A stretch of DNA of 64,000 bases, from the NCBI GenBank assembly GCA_900770945.1, contig CAAGME010000015.1, positions 62,001 to 126,000 on the forward strand, read 5' to 3'. The notes below the pieces were generated by a model that was not told the DNA's origin, did no database searches, and saw nothing but the letters and a program-made list of their open reading frames with translations. The translations under genes were made by a program, and so were the position numbers. Source of the stretch: Clostridia bacterium. GTDB taxonomy: Bacteria; Bacillota; Clostridia; Christensenellales; Borkfalkiaceae. Of the stretch, positions 7,807 through 14,935 are shown in pieces (the first letter of the stretch is position 1; each line of letters starts with the position of its first letter).

Positions 7807-8739
7807 TTAAAGCTTTTCAATCACTCTCAGCTTTGCGCTTTTGGAGCGAGGGTTGTCCGCCCTCTCCTTTTCGGTGGCAACAAGAGGCTTTTTCGTAACC
7901 TCTTTGACGATTTCCTTTCGTCCGCAAACGCAAATCGGAAGGCTTTTGTCGCAAGTACAGCCGGTTGAAAGGTCTTTGAAAACGTTCTTTACTATTCTGT
8001 CCTCTAAGGAGTGGAAGGTAATAACGGCTAATCTTCCGCCCTTAGCGAGCCTTAACGCCATTTCTCTCAAAACGGTGTCGAGTCCGTCAAGCTCTCCGTT
8101 TACTTCGATGCGGATTGCCTGAAACGTTCTTTTTGCCGGGTGACCGTCCCGTTGAAATTTTTTAGGAATGCTTTCCTCGATAATCTTAACAAGCTCGCCG
8201 CAAGTTTTAACGGGTGATACTTCGCGCGATTTTACTATGTTTTGAGCTATTTTTTTCGAAAATCTCTCTTCTCCGTATTTATCAATTACTTCGGCAAGAG
8301 CCTTAAAAGAATAAGTATTGACGACGTCGTAAGCGGAAAACGCCTGGTCTTCGTTCATTCGCATGTCGAGTTTTTCCTCGCCCGCCATATACGAAAACCC
8401 GCGTTCTCTCATATCGAGTTGCATGCTCGACACGCCGAGGTCAACGAGTATTCCGTCAAACTTATCTATTTTAAGCTTGTCCGCTATTATCGAAAAATTT
8501 TTAAAGTTATCGTGAACGGCGGTAAACCGCTCTTTATAGGAAGAAAACTTTTCTAAGGCGTTATTTATGGCTAACGTATCGAGGTCTGTGGAAACGAGAA
8601 TCGAATCCTTTGCCCTTCTCAATATTTCGCCGCTGTGACCGCCCGCGCCCAAAGTTGCGTCGAAGTAAACGCCGCCGCTTTTGAGGTTCAGGTTTTCCAT
8701 GCATTCTTCAAGCATTACGGGAACGTGCTTAATTTCCAT
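7807..8739 (-). CDS. rsmH: 16S rRNA (cytosine1402-N4)-methyltransferase RsmH
   Basis: A 310-residue enzyme that methylates N4 of C1402 in 16S rRNA using S-adenosylmethionine. It starts with the family hallmark HVPVMLEE. The SAM-binding loop FDATLGAGGHS is at about 27-37, with DGILVDLGVSSMQLD and RGFSYM further on, and ITFHSLEDRIVK near the C-terminus. The length matches the family. It overlaps the 3' end of mraZ by 11 bases, and a ribosome site within mraZ (AGAGAGGAAAA) serves it. The gene order mraZ-rsmH-ftsL is conserved in many bacteria. Confidence 0.97.
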   Translation of the reverse strand: MEIKHVPVMLEECMENLNLKSGGVYFDATLGAGGHSGEILRRAKDSILVSTDLDTLAINNALEKFSSYKERFTAVHDNFKNFSIIADKLKIDKFDGILVDLGVSSMQLDMRERGFSYMAGEEKLDMRMNEDQAFSAYDVVNTYSFKALAEVIDKYGEERFSKKIAQNIVKSREVSPVKTCGELVKIIEESIPKKFQRDGHPAKRTFQAIRIEVNGELDGLDTVLREMALRLAKGGRLAVITFHSLEDRIVKNVFKDLSTGCTCDKSLPICVCGRKEIVKEVTKKPLVATEKERADNPRSKSAKLRVIEKL

Positions 8740-9172
8740 TTTTCCTCTCTTTATAAAGCTCGTTAAGCTTTGCGAGGACTTCTTTGTTCGTATACTTCTT
8801 TCTTACTTCTTCGCGGCGTTCCTTGCTCATTATGTCTATATGGTCGCCCATACCGATAGTAACAACCTCGCTGCCTATCGTGACCTGACGGCGGATAGGC
8901 TCCGGTATCATAACCCTGCCCTGCCCGTCCTCTTCGGCGGAATAGAAGTTGCCGAGGTAATTGGCGGCAACGTCGCAAAGTTCTTCGTCAAAAGGAGAAA
9001 CGTCCTTAAGCACGGCAAACTTCTCGTCCATCGTCTTTGACGAATAAACGCTGATGACTCCCTCTCTCAATACGCTAAAAACGTATTCTTCGCCTTTCGG
9101 AAGCTTAAACTTCGTCGGGATTCTTATTCTTTTTTTAGCATCAACCGCATGGGTGAATTCGCCGTAAAACAT
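8729..9172 (-). CDS. mraZ: Transcriptional regulator MraZ
   Basis: MraZ is an AbrB-fold protein that forms a ring of subunits and binds repeats in its own promoter, repressing the division and wall cluster. I take the start at 9172 (147 residues), because families begin with MFYGEFTHAVDAKKR and an AAGGAG lies 12 bases before this ATG. An upstream in-frame ATG at 9256 would add 28 residues encoded by the structured leader. Both AbrB-like halves are seen: DAKKRIRIPTKF, and EDGQGRVMIPEPIR. Four GTGG-like repeats with a 10-bp period overlap its promoter at 9495-9528. It overlaps rsmH by 11 bases. Confidence 0.95.
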   Translation of the reverse strand: MFYGEFTHAVDAKKRIRIPTKFKLPKGEEYVFSVLREGVISVYSSKTMDEKFAVLKDVSPFDEELCDVAANYLGNFYSAEEDGQGRVMIPEPIRRQVTIGSEVVTIGMGDHIDIMSKERREEVRKKYTNKEVLAKLNELYKERKNGN

Positions 9173-9196
9173 ACCCGAAAGGCACTCCTTGTTTTT

Positions 9197-9476
9197 AGCC
9201 GTTAGAGAGCCAAACTCATCAAGCCTAAAAGCCGTCTTTTTTGCATATTCTTGCAAACGCTCGTTTGTAGTACGATAAAGTACGACTGCACTCGCCTTCG
9301 CAACAATCTGCTAAAAAATACGCTTTTTAGGTGCGAAGCATTTTAACGACGATAAATTTAGGAAAATCAAGGCAAACGAACGCAGTCATACCCGACCGTA
9401 TTACAAGTGAGTTTAACGAAGATTTTACAAATTTTGCGCCGTTAAAACTTAATTAGTTTGGCACTCTAATGGCTAT
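9197..9476 (-). ncRNA. Highly structured 5' leader of mraZ (candidate cis-regulatory RNA)
   Basis: The transcript from the mraZ promoter has a leader of about 305 bases. Its first 28 bases (9476-9448) are complementary to 9197-9225 just before the ribosome site, with about 22 of 26 positions matching in the core. This would close the leader with an end-to-end helix. Inside are a 7-bp stem CTTCGCA/TGCGAAG around a second 7-bp stem CTAAAAA/TTTTTAG (within 9296-9338), a hairpin CAAACG-CT-CGTTTG (about 9254-9267), and further complementary segments such as TTTTAACG/CGTTAAAA. This accounts for the gap 9173-9548. It could be a leader regulator, or a small inverted-repeat element inserted in the leader. 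No known riboswitch class is recognised. Confidence 0.55.
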
Positions 9477-9485
9477 CGTACATAT

Positions 9486-9528
9486 ATAATAGCACAACCT
9501 TGCGCCACAATCAACCACTTTTGACTAC
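9486..9528 (-). promoter_or_regulatory. mraZ promoter overlapped by four MraZ boxes
   Basis: Minus-strand -35 TTGATT (9514-9509), 17-bp spacer, extended -10 TGC-TATTAT (9491-9486). GTAG, GTGG, GTGG and GTTG start at exact 10-bp intervals (9528, 9518, 9508, 9498) across the -35 and spacer. This is the layout of the MraZ operator in other bacteria (short G-rich repeats with 5-base spacers), and points to autorepression. Confidence 0.75.
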
Positions 9529-9548
9529 TTTTTCGAAAATTTTTTAAA

Positions 9549-10304
9549 TTATTTTTTGAAAATCTTAGAACATTTGTGCGTTTTTAGGTCTTTTAATTTG
9601 GAAAATGTTACAAAATTACAAGTTTTATCGTCGCCGAGAAAGTTTTTTTGCGTAATTTCCATAGCGGTGGCGGCGGTGGCTGTCCGTCCCACTCTTTTTT
9701 GTAAAAACAAAGAAAGCTCGGCGACGAGCGGGGCTGTTCCGTCCGAAATTTTTGCGGGATAATAAAAATTTTTTAAAAAATCGGAAAGGAAAATAAAATG
9801 AGTGCAGCCGGCAAAAACGCAATCGAAATTTTTTTTCGGCAAAGATTTTTCGAAAAACGAAAAGTTTTCGGGAAACGGCTCTTCCTCGAGCGACTCCACC
9901 CACCCTTTCGGCGCGACGACGGTAAGATTTTCACCGCAAAAAAATTTTTCTTCCGTCGCCTTTTTCGTCGCGGCGGTACATATGAGCAAGTTTTTTCCGC
10001 TTTTTACGTTCAAGTCGGGGCGCACGCCTAAAAAGGGCTTTTCAAAATGATTTTCAAGAGCTGAAAGACAGTTGACGGTCAATGTGTTGCAAGCAAGAAT
10101 AATCGCCGAAAAATCGTCGATAAACGGCTCTAAACGACTTTTTGCAAGTGAGAAAAGCTTCTTACGAGAAAGTATGCCGTAAGGCGCGTTTTCAGAGTCG
10201 GAAAGATAGTAAAAATCTATATCGGGGAAGCTTTCTTTTAAGCGCAAAAGCACGTTAAGACCGCCCTTGCCCGAGTCGAACACAAGTATTTTGAAAGGTT
10301 CCAT
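9549..10304 (-). CDS. murI: Glutamate racemase-like protein (Asp/Glu racemase family)
   Basis: A 251-residue protein resembling MurI, which makes D-glutamate for peptidoglycan. It has the FDSGKGGLNVL start motif, ENAPYG, the first catalytic cysteine in ACNTLTV (about residue 72) and the second in GCTHFIFL (about residue 168). The sequence is otherwise divergent and slightly short for MurI (usually 260-290). Its end lies 21 bases from the mraZ -35 box. No ribosome site precedes the ATG; a -10-like TAATAT lies only a few bases upstream, so the message could be leaderless. Another racemase of the family is possible. Confidence 0.8.
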   Translation of the reverse strand: MEPFKILVFDSGKGGLNVLLRLKESFPDIDFYYLSDSENAPYGILSRKKLFSLAKSRLEPFIDDFSAIILACNTLTVNCLSALENHFEKPFLGVRPDLNVKSGKNLLICTAATKKATEEKFFCGENLTVVAPKGWVESLEEEPFPENFSFFEKSLPKKNFDCVFAGCTHFIFLSDFLKNFYYPAKISDGTAPLVAELSLFLQKRVGRTATAATAMEITQKNFLGDDKTCNFVTFSKLKDLKTHKCSKIFKK

Positions 10305-10401
10305 ACGATATATTATGCAAAAAGACGGCTTGCAAAATCATCGGCAATAAAAAAATATAAAACTTTATTTTTATAAAAATGTAAAATCCGACTAAAAACC
10401 C

Positions 10402-10469
10402 TTGCAAAACGGCAAAGTATATGATAAAATTAGCGGGTAAATACGAAAAAACGCCCGTAAAAAGGCGTT
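10402..10469 (+). promoter_or_regulatory. rpsT promoter and leader hairpin
   Basis: -35 TTGCAA (10402-10407), 17-bp spacer ending in TGA, -10 TAAAAT (10425-10430). A leader hairpin AACGCC/GGCGTT (10450-10455 with 10464-10469) sits just before the AAAGGAG ribosome site, where autogenous control of S20 could act. Confidence 0.7.
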
Positions 10470-10488
10470 GCCATAAAGGAGACAACAA

Positions 10489-10752
10489 ATGCCTAACATT
10501 AAGTCCGCTAAAAAACGCGTTATCGTCAACGATAAGAAGAACGCAGGCAACAGAAGCGCAAACGCAGAAGTCAAGACCGCTATGAAGAAGGTCAACGCCG
10601 CTATCGAAGCCGGCGACAAGGCTGCCGCTACGGAAGCTTACAAAGCCGCCGCAAAACTTATCGACTGCGCCGTTTCCGCAGGCAGAATGCACATCAACAC
10701 CGCGGCTAACAAAAAGTCCGGTTTTGCTAAGCGCATCAACGCTCTCGCGTAA
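10489..10752 (+). CDS. rpsT: 30S ribosomal protein S20
   Basis: An 87-residue, lysine- and alanine-rich helical protein that binds 16S rRNA in the small subunit. MPNIKSAKKRV at the start and HINTAANKKSGFAKRINAL at the end are typical of bacterial S20, and the length matches. An AAAGGAG lies 8 bases upstream. It is monocistronic, with its own promoter and a terminator at 10787. Confidence 0.98.
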   Translation: MPNIKSAKKRVIVNDKKNAGNRSANAEVKTAMKKVNAAIEAGDKAAATEAYKAAAKLIDCAVSAGRMHINTAANKKSGFAKRINALA

Positions 10753-10786
10753 GACAAGTTAAACGAATTTTAATTAAAGACCAATC

Positions 10787-10812
10787 GGGCGAGCTTTACG
10801 TTCGCCCTTTTT
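10787..10812 (+). terminator. rpsT terminator
   Basis: Perfect 6-bp stem GGGCGA/TCGCCC (10787-10792 and 10802-10807) followed by TTTTT, 35 bases after the stop codon. Confidence 0.85.
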
Positions 10813-10899
10813 GTCGTATACGGGGTTTTGTTGTTTGCCGCTTCTTAGCAGTCGCAAACTTACGTCACGTCGGCCGTAACCCTTTTCGGTCGTAACTTT

Positions 10900-10925
10900 G
10901 CCGCCGCCCGCAGCGCGGCTTTTTT
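10900..10925 (+). terminator. Second, backup terminator
   Basis: GCCGC (10900-10904) pairs with GCGGC (10915-10919), followed by six T. It lies about 90 bases past the first terminator and insulates the next gene. Confidence 0.5.
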
Positions 10926-11004
10926 ATTTGCGAAAGTATAAAAGCATATTAAGTCGGGCATAAAAATTTCGTAGCCGAAAAAAACGGCACATGGAGGAAT
11001 TTTT

Positions 11005-12252
11005 ATGAACCCGTTTAAAGTTTTACCGAAAACCGACGAAATAGCTTACGAAAAGCAGACCGCGCTATCCCTTGCGCCGTACGACAAGTTAGCTGCTTCG
11101 CCCTACACGAAAACGCGAATTATTTTGCTTTCGGGCGCGGAATTCGAAGCCAACTGGTTTTTGCACCAATTCAACAGACATTGCCTAAACAACGACGTAA
11201 GGCGCATTTTAGCCGCCGTGCGCCGCGACGAACAGCAACAGCAAAAAGCGCTTTCTTCCTTAAAGCCGCTTGACGAAAATATTCTCGAAACGACAATCGC
11301 CTACGAACAGCTCGCCGTCGACTTAACGGCGGAAATGGCGGAAAAAGAGAAAAATTTGTTCGTAAAAGCACAGCTCAACTTTGCGCTTTTGGAGGACTTC
11401 GACCACCTTTACCGCTATTCCGATCTTTTGGACATGGAAAACGGCTTCAGCGGTTACGACTATACGGGCGGCTACACCGAGATAACGCCGGGCAGACCGA
11501 CCGTTGCCGAACCGAGACATCCCGACGACGACGTTCGCCGCTATATCAACTTCTGGCAAGACGACCTCTTGACAATTCTGCACACCGGCATAATCACGGC
11601 GGCGGAACAGCAGACGATGAATTACTATATGAACGTCGGAAACACCTACCCCACCGACGAAGGGCGCAAACTGTACTCCGAAATCGCGATGATAGAGGAA
11701 CAACACGTAACCGGTTACGGCGCGCTATGCGACCCGTCGCTTTGCTGGTTCGAAAGCTGGGTCGTACACGAATACACCGAATGTTACCTTTATTATTCCG
11801 CTTACGAGGACGAAACGGACGCGCGGCTTAAAAAGCTTTGGCTCAAAAATTACGAAAAGGAACTTGTTCACTTGAAAATCGCTTCCGAAACGATGCAGAA
11901 GTACAACGGCAGAGCGTGGGAGCAACTCTTTAAAGGCGGAGCGGATTTTCCGAGCCTAATTAAACTCCGCTCGCACAAGGAATATATCCGCAACGTTTTA
12001 AAGTCCGTTCGGCTCACCGGTTACAAGGAAGATTTGGTAAAAATCACCGAACTGCCCGACAATTACGGATTTTTCAAGTATCAGGACGAAGTCGTAACGC
12101 CCGACGGCGCGGCAACGCATAACGTTATCGAACGTTATATAAAGGAAAAAGGCAAAGACTACCGCAGAGAGGACGCACCGCACCCCGACAAGCTTCTACG
12201 CGACAGAAAAAAGGACAACACAACGCTCGGCAGAGTAAAAACGCCCGAGTAA
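11005..12252 (+). CDS. Ferritin-like (diiron carboxylate) protein, function unknown
   Basis: A 415-residue soluble, mostly helical protein. It shows motifs of the ferritin-like four-helix fold: ALLEDFDHLYRY (about 127-138), EIAMIEEQHVTGYGA with an ExxH (about 224-238), VVHEYTECYLYY (about 253-264) and NYEKELVHLKIAS with a second ExxH (about 282-294). These spaced Glu/His residues could bind two irons. No signal peptide is seen. A GGAGG site lies 8 bases before the ATG. The gene stands alone between terminators. I cannot name a family; a role in iron, oxygen or peroxide handling is an inference from the fold only. Confidence 0.65.
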   Translation: MNPFKVLPKTDEIAYEKQTALSLAPYDKLAASPYTKTRIILLSGAEFEANWFLHQFNRHCLNNDVRRILAAVRRDEQQQQKALSSLKPLDENILETTIAYEQLAVDLTAEMAEKEKNLFVKAQLNFALLEDFDHLYRYSDLLDMENGFSGYDYTGGYTEITPGRPTVAEPRHPDDDVRRYINFWQDDLLTILHTGIITAAEQQTMNYYMNVGNTYPTDEGRKLYSEIAMIEEQHVTGYGALCDPSLCWFESWVVHEYTECYLYYSAYEDETDARLKKLWLKNYEKELVHLKIASETMQKYNGRAWEQLFKGGADFPSLIKLRSHKEYIRNVLKSVRLTGYKEDLVKITELPDNYGFFKYQDEVVTPDGAATHNVIERYIKEKGKDYRREDAPHPDKLLRDRKKDNTTLGRVKTPE

Positions 12253-12261
12253 GAACGAGAA

Positions 12262-12298
12262 CGAAAAAACTTCCGATTTTTTGTCGGAAGTTTTTTTT
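12262..12298. terminator. Bidirectional terminator
   Basis: Perfect 9-bp stem AACTTCCGA/TCGGAAGTT (12268-12276 and 12284-12292) flanked by A and T runs. It ends the ferritin-like gene on the plus strand and the TetR gene on the minus strand. Confidence 0.85.
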
Positions 12299-12334
12299 AT
12301 GTCGTATAAACTTTATTTTATGCGGCGGACTTTT

Positions 12335-12916
12335 TTATTTTACGCGGCGGACTTTTCGCTCCTCGGCGAATTTTCTCACCCACCGCTTAGTGTAGGCGTA
12401 AAGCTCGTCGAGAGTGACGGCGGAATATCCGCGGCAATACTTAACGTATTCGCAAGTAAGCCCCTCGACGAAAACGTTGATTTCCACGTCCACGAACTGT
12501 CGGTCTATGACCTCTCTGTCCTCGTTGCAAAATTCCAAAAGCTTAGCGGAAGCCACGCTCGTGAGCTTTTTTGCGGCAAACAAGAGGTCGTTAGAACGGC
12601 AAAGCAAACGATAATTTTCATCGTTCTTTCTTATATAATCGAAAAACACGTCCACGAACTGCTCTGCGTTTTCGGCGGACAAAAGGCGCGCGTTATCGAA
12701 GAATGCGTCGATAAGCTCGTTTTCAAAATCCTCCGCGACGGAATAAATATCGTCGTAATGGGAATAGAACGCGCCGCGGCTAATGTCGGCGCGCTTGCAA
12801 AGCTCGCTGACGTAAATTTTGTCAAGCTGCTTTTTTTCGGCAAGCATTTCGGCGAACACCTTTTTTATGAGCTTTCTTGTTTTCCTTGAAGAATTGTTTA
12901 CGTTTGCGGCTTTCAT
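12335..12916 (-). CDS. TetR/AcrR-family repressor
   Basis: A 193-residue regulator with an N-terminal TetR helix-turn-helix (IYVSELCKRADISRGAFYSHYDDIYSV, shown in parts VSELCKRADISRGAFYSHY) and a helical ligand-binding C-terminal domain. I take the start at 12916, because a GGGGGAAGG purine stretch precedes it. An ATG 10 codons earlier (12946) has no ribosome site. It is divergent from the ABC exporter operon. The shared intergenic region carries repeats of AACAGTGTT over the exporter transcription start, so it probably represses the exporter and itself until an amphiphilic or toxic ligand binds. Confidence 0.9.
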   Translation of the reverse strand: MKAANVNNSSRKTRKLIKKVFAEMLAEKKQLDKIYVSELCKRADISRGAFYSHYDDIYSVAEDFENELIDAFFDNARLLSAENAEQFVDVFFDYIRKNDENYRLLCRSNDLLFAAKKLTSVASAKLLEFCNEDREVIDRQFVDVEINVFVEGLTCEYVKYCRGYSAVTLDELYAYTKRWVRKFAEERKVRRVK

Positions 12917-12964
12917 ATAAGCCTTCCCCCTCGCTTTTTGCGACATTTTTTTACAATTTTACGA

Positions 12965-13059
12965 ACAGTGTAAACATTTTAACACTGACCGAAAAACAGT
13001 ACTTCTCAAACGCTTACGATAATAGTATAATGCAACAGTGTTCGAAAGTCAACAGTGTT
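12965..13059. promoter_or_regulatory. Exporter promoter and candidate TetR operators
   Basis: Plus-strand -10 TATAAT (13026-13031) with a weak -35 TTCTCA (13003-13008). Two exact copies of AACAGTGTT (13034-13042 and 13051-13059, 17 bp apart) lie over and after the start site. An inverted pair CAGTGT/ACACTG (12966-12971 and 12982-12987) lies toward the TetR gene. The shared CAGTGT half-sites fit one repressor acting on both promoters. Confidence 0.65.
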
Positions 13060-13091
13060 TACAAAAAAATTTAAAGGAGCGTAAAAAAAAC

Positions 13092-14024
13092 ATGCACGTT
13101 ATCGAAGTTGAAAACTTAACGAAAGATTACGGCTCGGGGCGCGGGGTGTTCGACGTATCGTTTCACGTAGACGACGGCGAAGTGTTCGGGTTTTTAGGTC
13201 CGAACGGCGCGGGCAAGTCCACGACCATTCGCCACCTTATGGGCTTTTCCAAACCCGACTCGGGCGTAACGAAAATCGAAGGCAGAGAAACTTTCGCGCG
13301 GTATTACGAAGTTTTAAAAGACGTCGGCTATATCCCCGGCGAAATTGCCTTGCCCGCGGGGCTTACCGGTTGGGAGTTTTTAAAAATGATGCAGGATATG
13401 CAAGGCAAAAAGAACGAAGAACGGCTGAAATACATGCTCGATTTGTTCGAACTCAAAGACGGGGAGCTTAAAGGCGACACAAAGCGAATGAGCTTGGGCG
13501 TAAAAAGAAAGCTCGCGGTAGTTGCGGCAAACATGAGCGACCCTAAGGTTTTAATCTTAGACGAACCGACAAGCGGACTTGACCCCGTTATGCAAGAAAA
13601 CTTTATCGGGTTTATTCACGAAGAAAAAAAGCGCGGTAAAACCATACTTTTGTCAAGCCACATCTTTTCGGAAATAGACTCGACCTGCGACAGAATAGCC
13701 ATTATAAAGGACGGCAAAATCGTTTCGCAGTTTGTAGCGAACGAATTAAAGCACGCCACGCGCAAATTCTACTCGCTTGAATTTAATTACGAAAAGGACC
13801 TGAAAGAATTTTTAGGCAAAACAAACAAAATAAAGAGCTTCACCCTCCTCGAAAATTCGGGCGCGAAATGCTTTGCGTCGATTGAGGACAAAGACTTGAA
13901 CAAACTTATCGCCATTCTTTCTTCTTCCGGCGTAAAGAGCTTTTCGAACCGCAAAGAATCGCTCGAAGATTACTTTATGAAGTTCTACAAAGAGGACAAA
14001 GACTTTAAAGGAGCGTTGAAATGA
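13092..14024 (+). CDS. ABC transporter ATPase (first of two)
   Basis: A 310-residue ATPase of the ABC-2 drug/peptide exporter type. Walker A GPNGAGKST is at 36-44. The signature is degenerate (RMSLGVKRK), and Walker B is VLILDEPTSGLDP, with a His switch in LLSSHIFSE. The C-terminal 90 residues are a typical accessory domain. I take the start at MHVIEVENL (13092), preceded by AAAGGAG, instead of an in-frame ATG 18 codons earlier that lies inside the operator. It overlaps the next gene by 4 bases. Confidence 0.93.
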   Translation: MHVIEVENLTKDYGSGRGVFDVSFHVDDGEVFGFLGPNGAGKSTTIRHLMGFSKPDSGVTKIEGRETFARYYEVLKDVGYIPGEIALPAGLTGWEFLKMMQDMQGKKNEERLKYMLDLFELKDGELKGDTKRMSLGVKRKLAVVAANMSDPKVLILDEPTSGLDPVMQENFIGFIHEEKKRGKTILLSSHIFSEIDSTCDRIAIIKDGKIVSQFVANELKHATRKFYSLEFNYEKDLKEFLGKTNKIKSFTLLENSGAKCFASIEDKDLNKLIAILSSSGVKSFSNRKESLEDYFMKFYKEDKDFKGALK

Positions 14025-14935
14025 GCGTTATAGAATTAAACAAACTGACCAAAGACTACGGCGGCGGACGCGGAGTTTTCGACCTCGACTTAAAAATAGA
14101 GCAAGGCGAAATGATGGGTTACGTCGGCACGAACGGAAGCGGCAAAACGACGACTATCCGCAACATTTTAGGGTTTTTAAAGCCCACGAGCGGCTCGACG
14201 AGCGTGAACGGGCTTTCAAGCTGGGAAAAGCAAAGCGAAATTTCGCGCCTTATCGGGTACGTCCCGGGCGAAATCGCCTTTCCGGACCTTAAAACGGGTA
14301 TCGACTTTTTAAAATGCCAGGCGGAATTTTTGCACCTGACCGATATGAGTTACGCAAACGAGCTTATAGAACGGCTTCAACTCGACCCGCGCGCAAATTT
14401 AAAGCGAATGAGCAAGGGAATGAAGCAAAAGACCGCGCTCGTGGCGGCTCTTATGAATAATTCGCCCATCATCATTTTGGACGAGCCGACCACGGGGCTT
14501 GACCCTCTGATGCGTGCGACCTTCCTCGATATCATCAAGGAAGAACACAAAAAAGGCAAAACGATATTTATGTCGAGCCACAGCTTTGACGAATTGCAAT
14601 CGACTTGCGACAGAGTAGCTCTCATAAACGACGGCAGAATAATCGACGTTTGCGCCATGAACGATATTTTAAACCGCCCGGAAAAGCAATTCAAGGTCGA
14701 ATTCAACAGCGAAAAAGATTATCTGAAATTCCTCGGCGAAAAATTAAAATTCACAAGACTTCAAGACGAATACAATCAAGCGACGGTAAGTGTAAAGTCG
14801 AACGCGACGGCGGACCTACTGAAAATATTGAGCGGTTACGACGTCAAGTTCATATCGGAACTTCCCTACACACTCGAACAACACTTCAAAAAAATATTGA
14901 TAGACAGAAAGGAGCAACAAAAAAATGTTCAGTAA
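14021..14935 (+). CDS. ABC transporter ATPase (second of two)
   Basis: A 304-residue paralogue of the preceding ATPase. It has Walker A GTNGSGKTT at 36-44, the signature-like RMSKGMKQK, Walker B IIILDEPTTGLDP and the switch FMSSHSFDE. Two non-identical ATPases with one permease suggest a heterodimeric motor. It overlaps the permease start by 11 bases, so the three genes are translationally coupled. Export of an antimicrobial or lipid-like compound is inferred from the class and from the TetR control. Confidence 0.93.
   Translation: MSVIELNKLTKDYGGGRGVFDLDLKIEQGEMMGYVGTNGSGKTTTIRNILGFLKPTSGSTSVNGLSSWEKQSEISRLIGYVPGEIAFPDLKTGIDFLKCQAEFLHLTDMSYANELIERLQLDPRANLKRMSKGMKQKTALVAALMNNSPIIILDEPTTGLDPLMRATFLDIIKEEHKKGKTIFMSSHSFDELQSTCDRVALINDGRIIDVCAMNDILNRPEKQFKVEFNSEKDYLKFLGEKLKFTRLQDEYNQATVSVKSNATADLLKILSGYDVKFISELPYTLEQHFKKILIDRKEQQKNVQ

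Noticed and set aside
9361..9410. Short upstream peptide ORF (ATGACTGCGTTCGTTTGCC) in the mraZ leader
   Set aside because: Seven codons with only a weak purine stretch upstream; it lies within predicted stems and cannot be supported.
10255..10692. 145-codon ORF opposite rpsT
   Set aside because: It is the antisense of rpsT and its promoter; the rpsT protein is certain.
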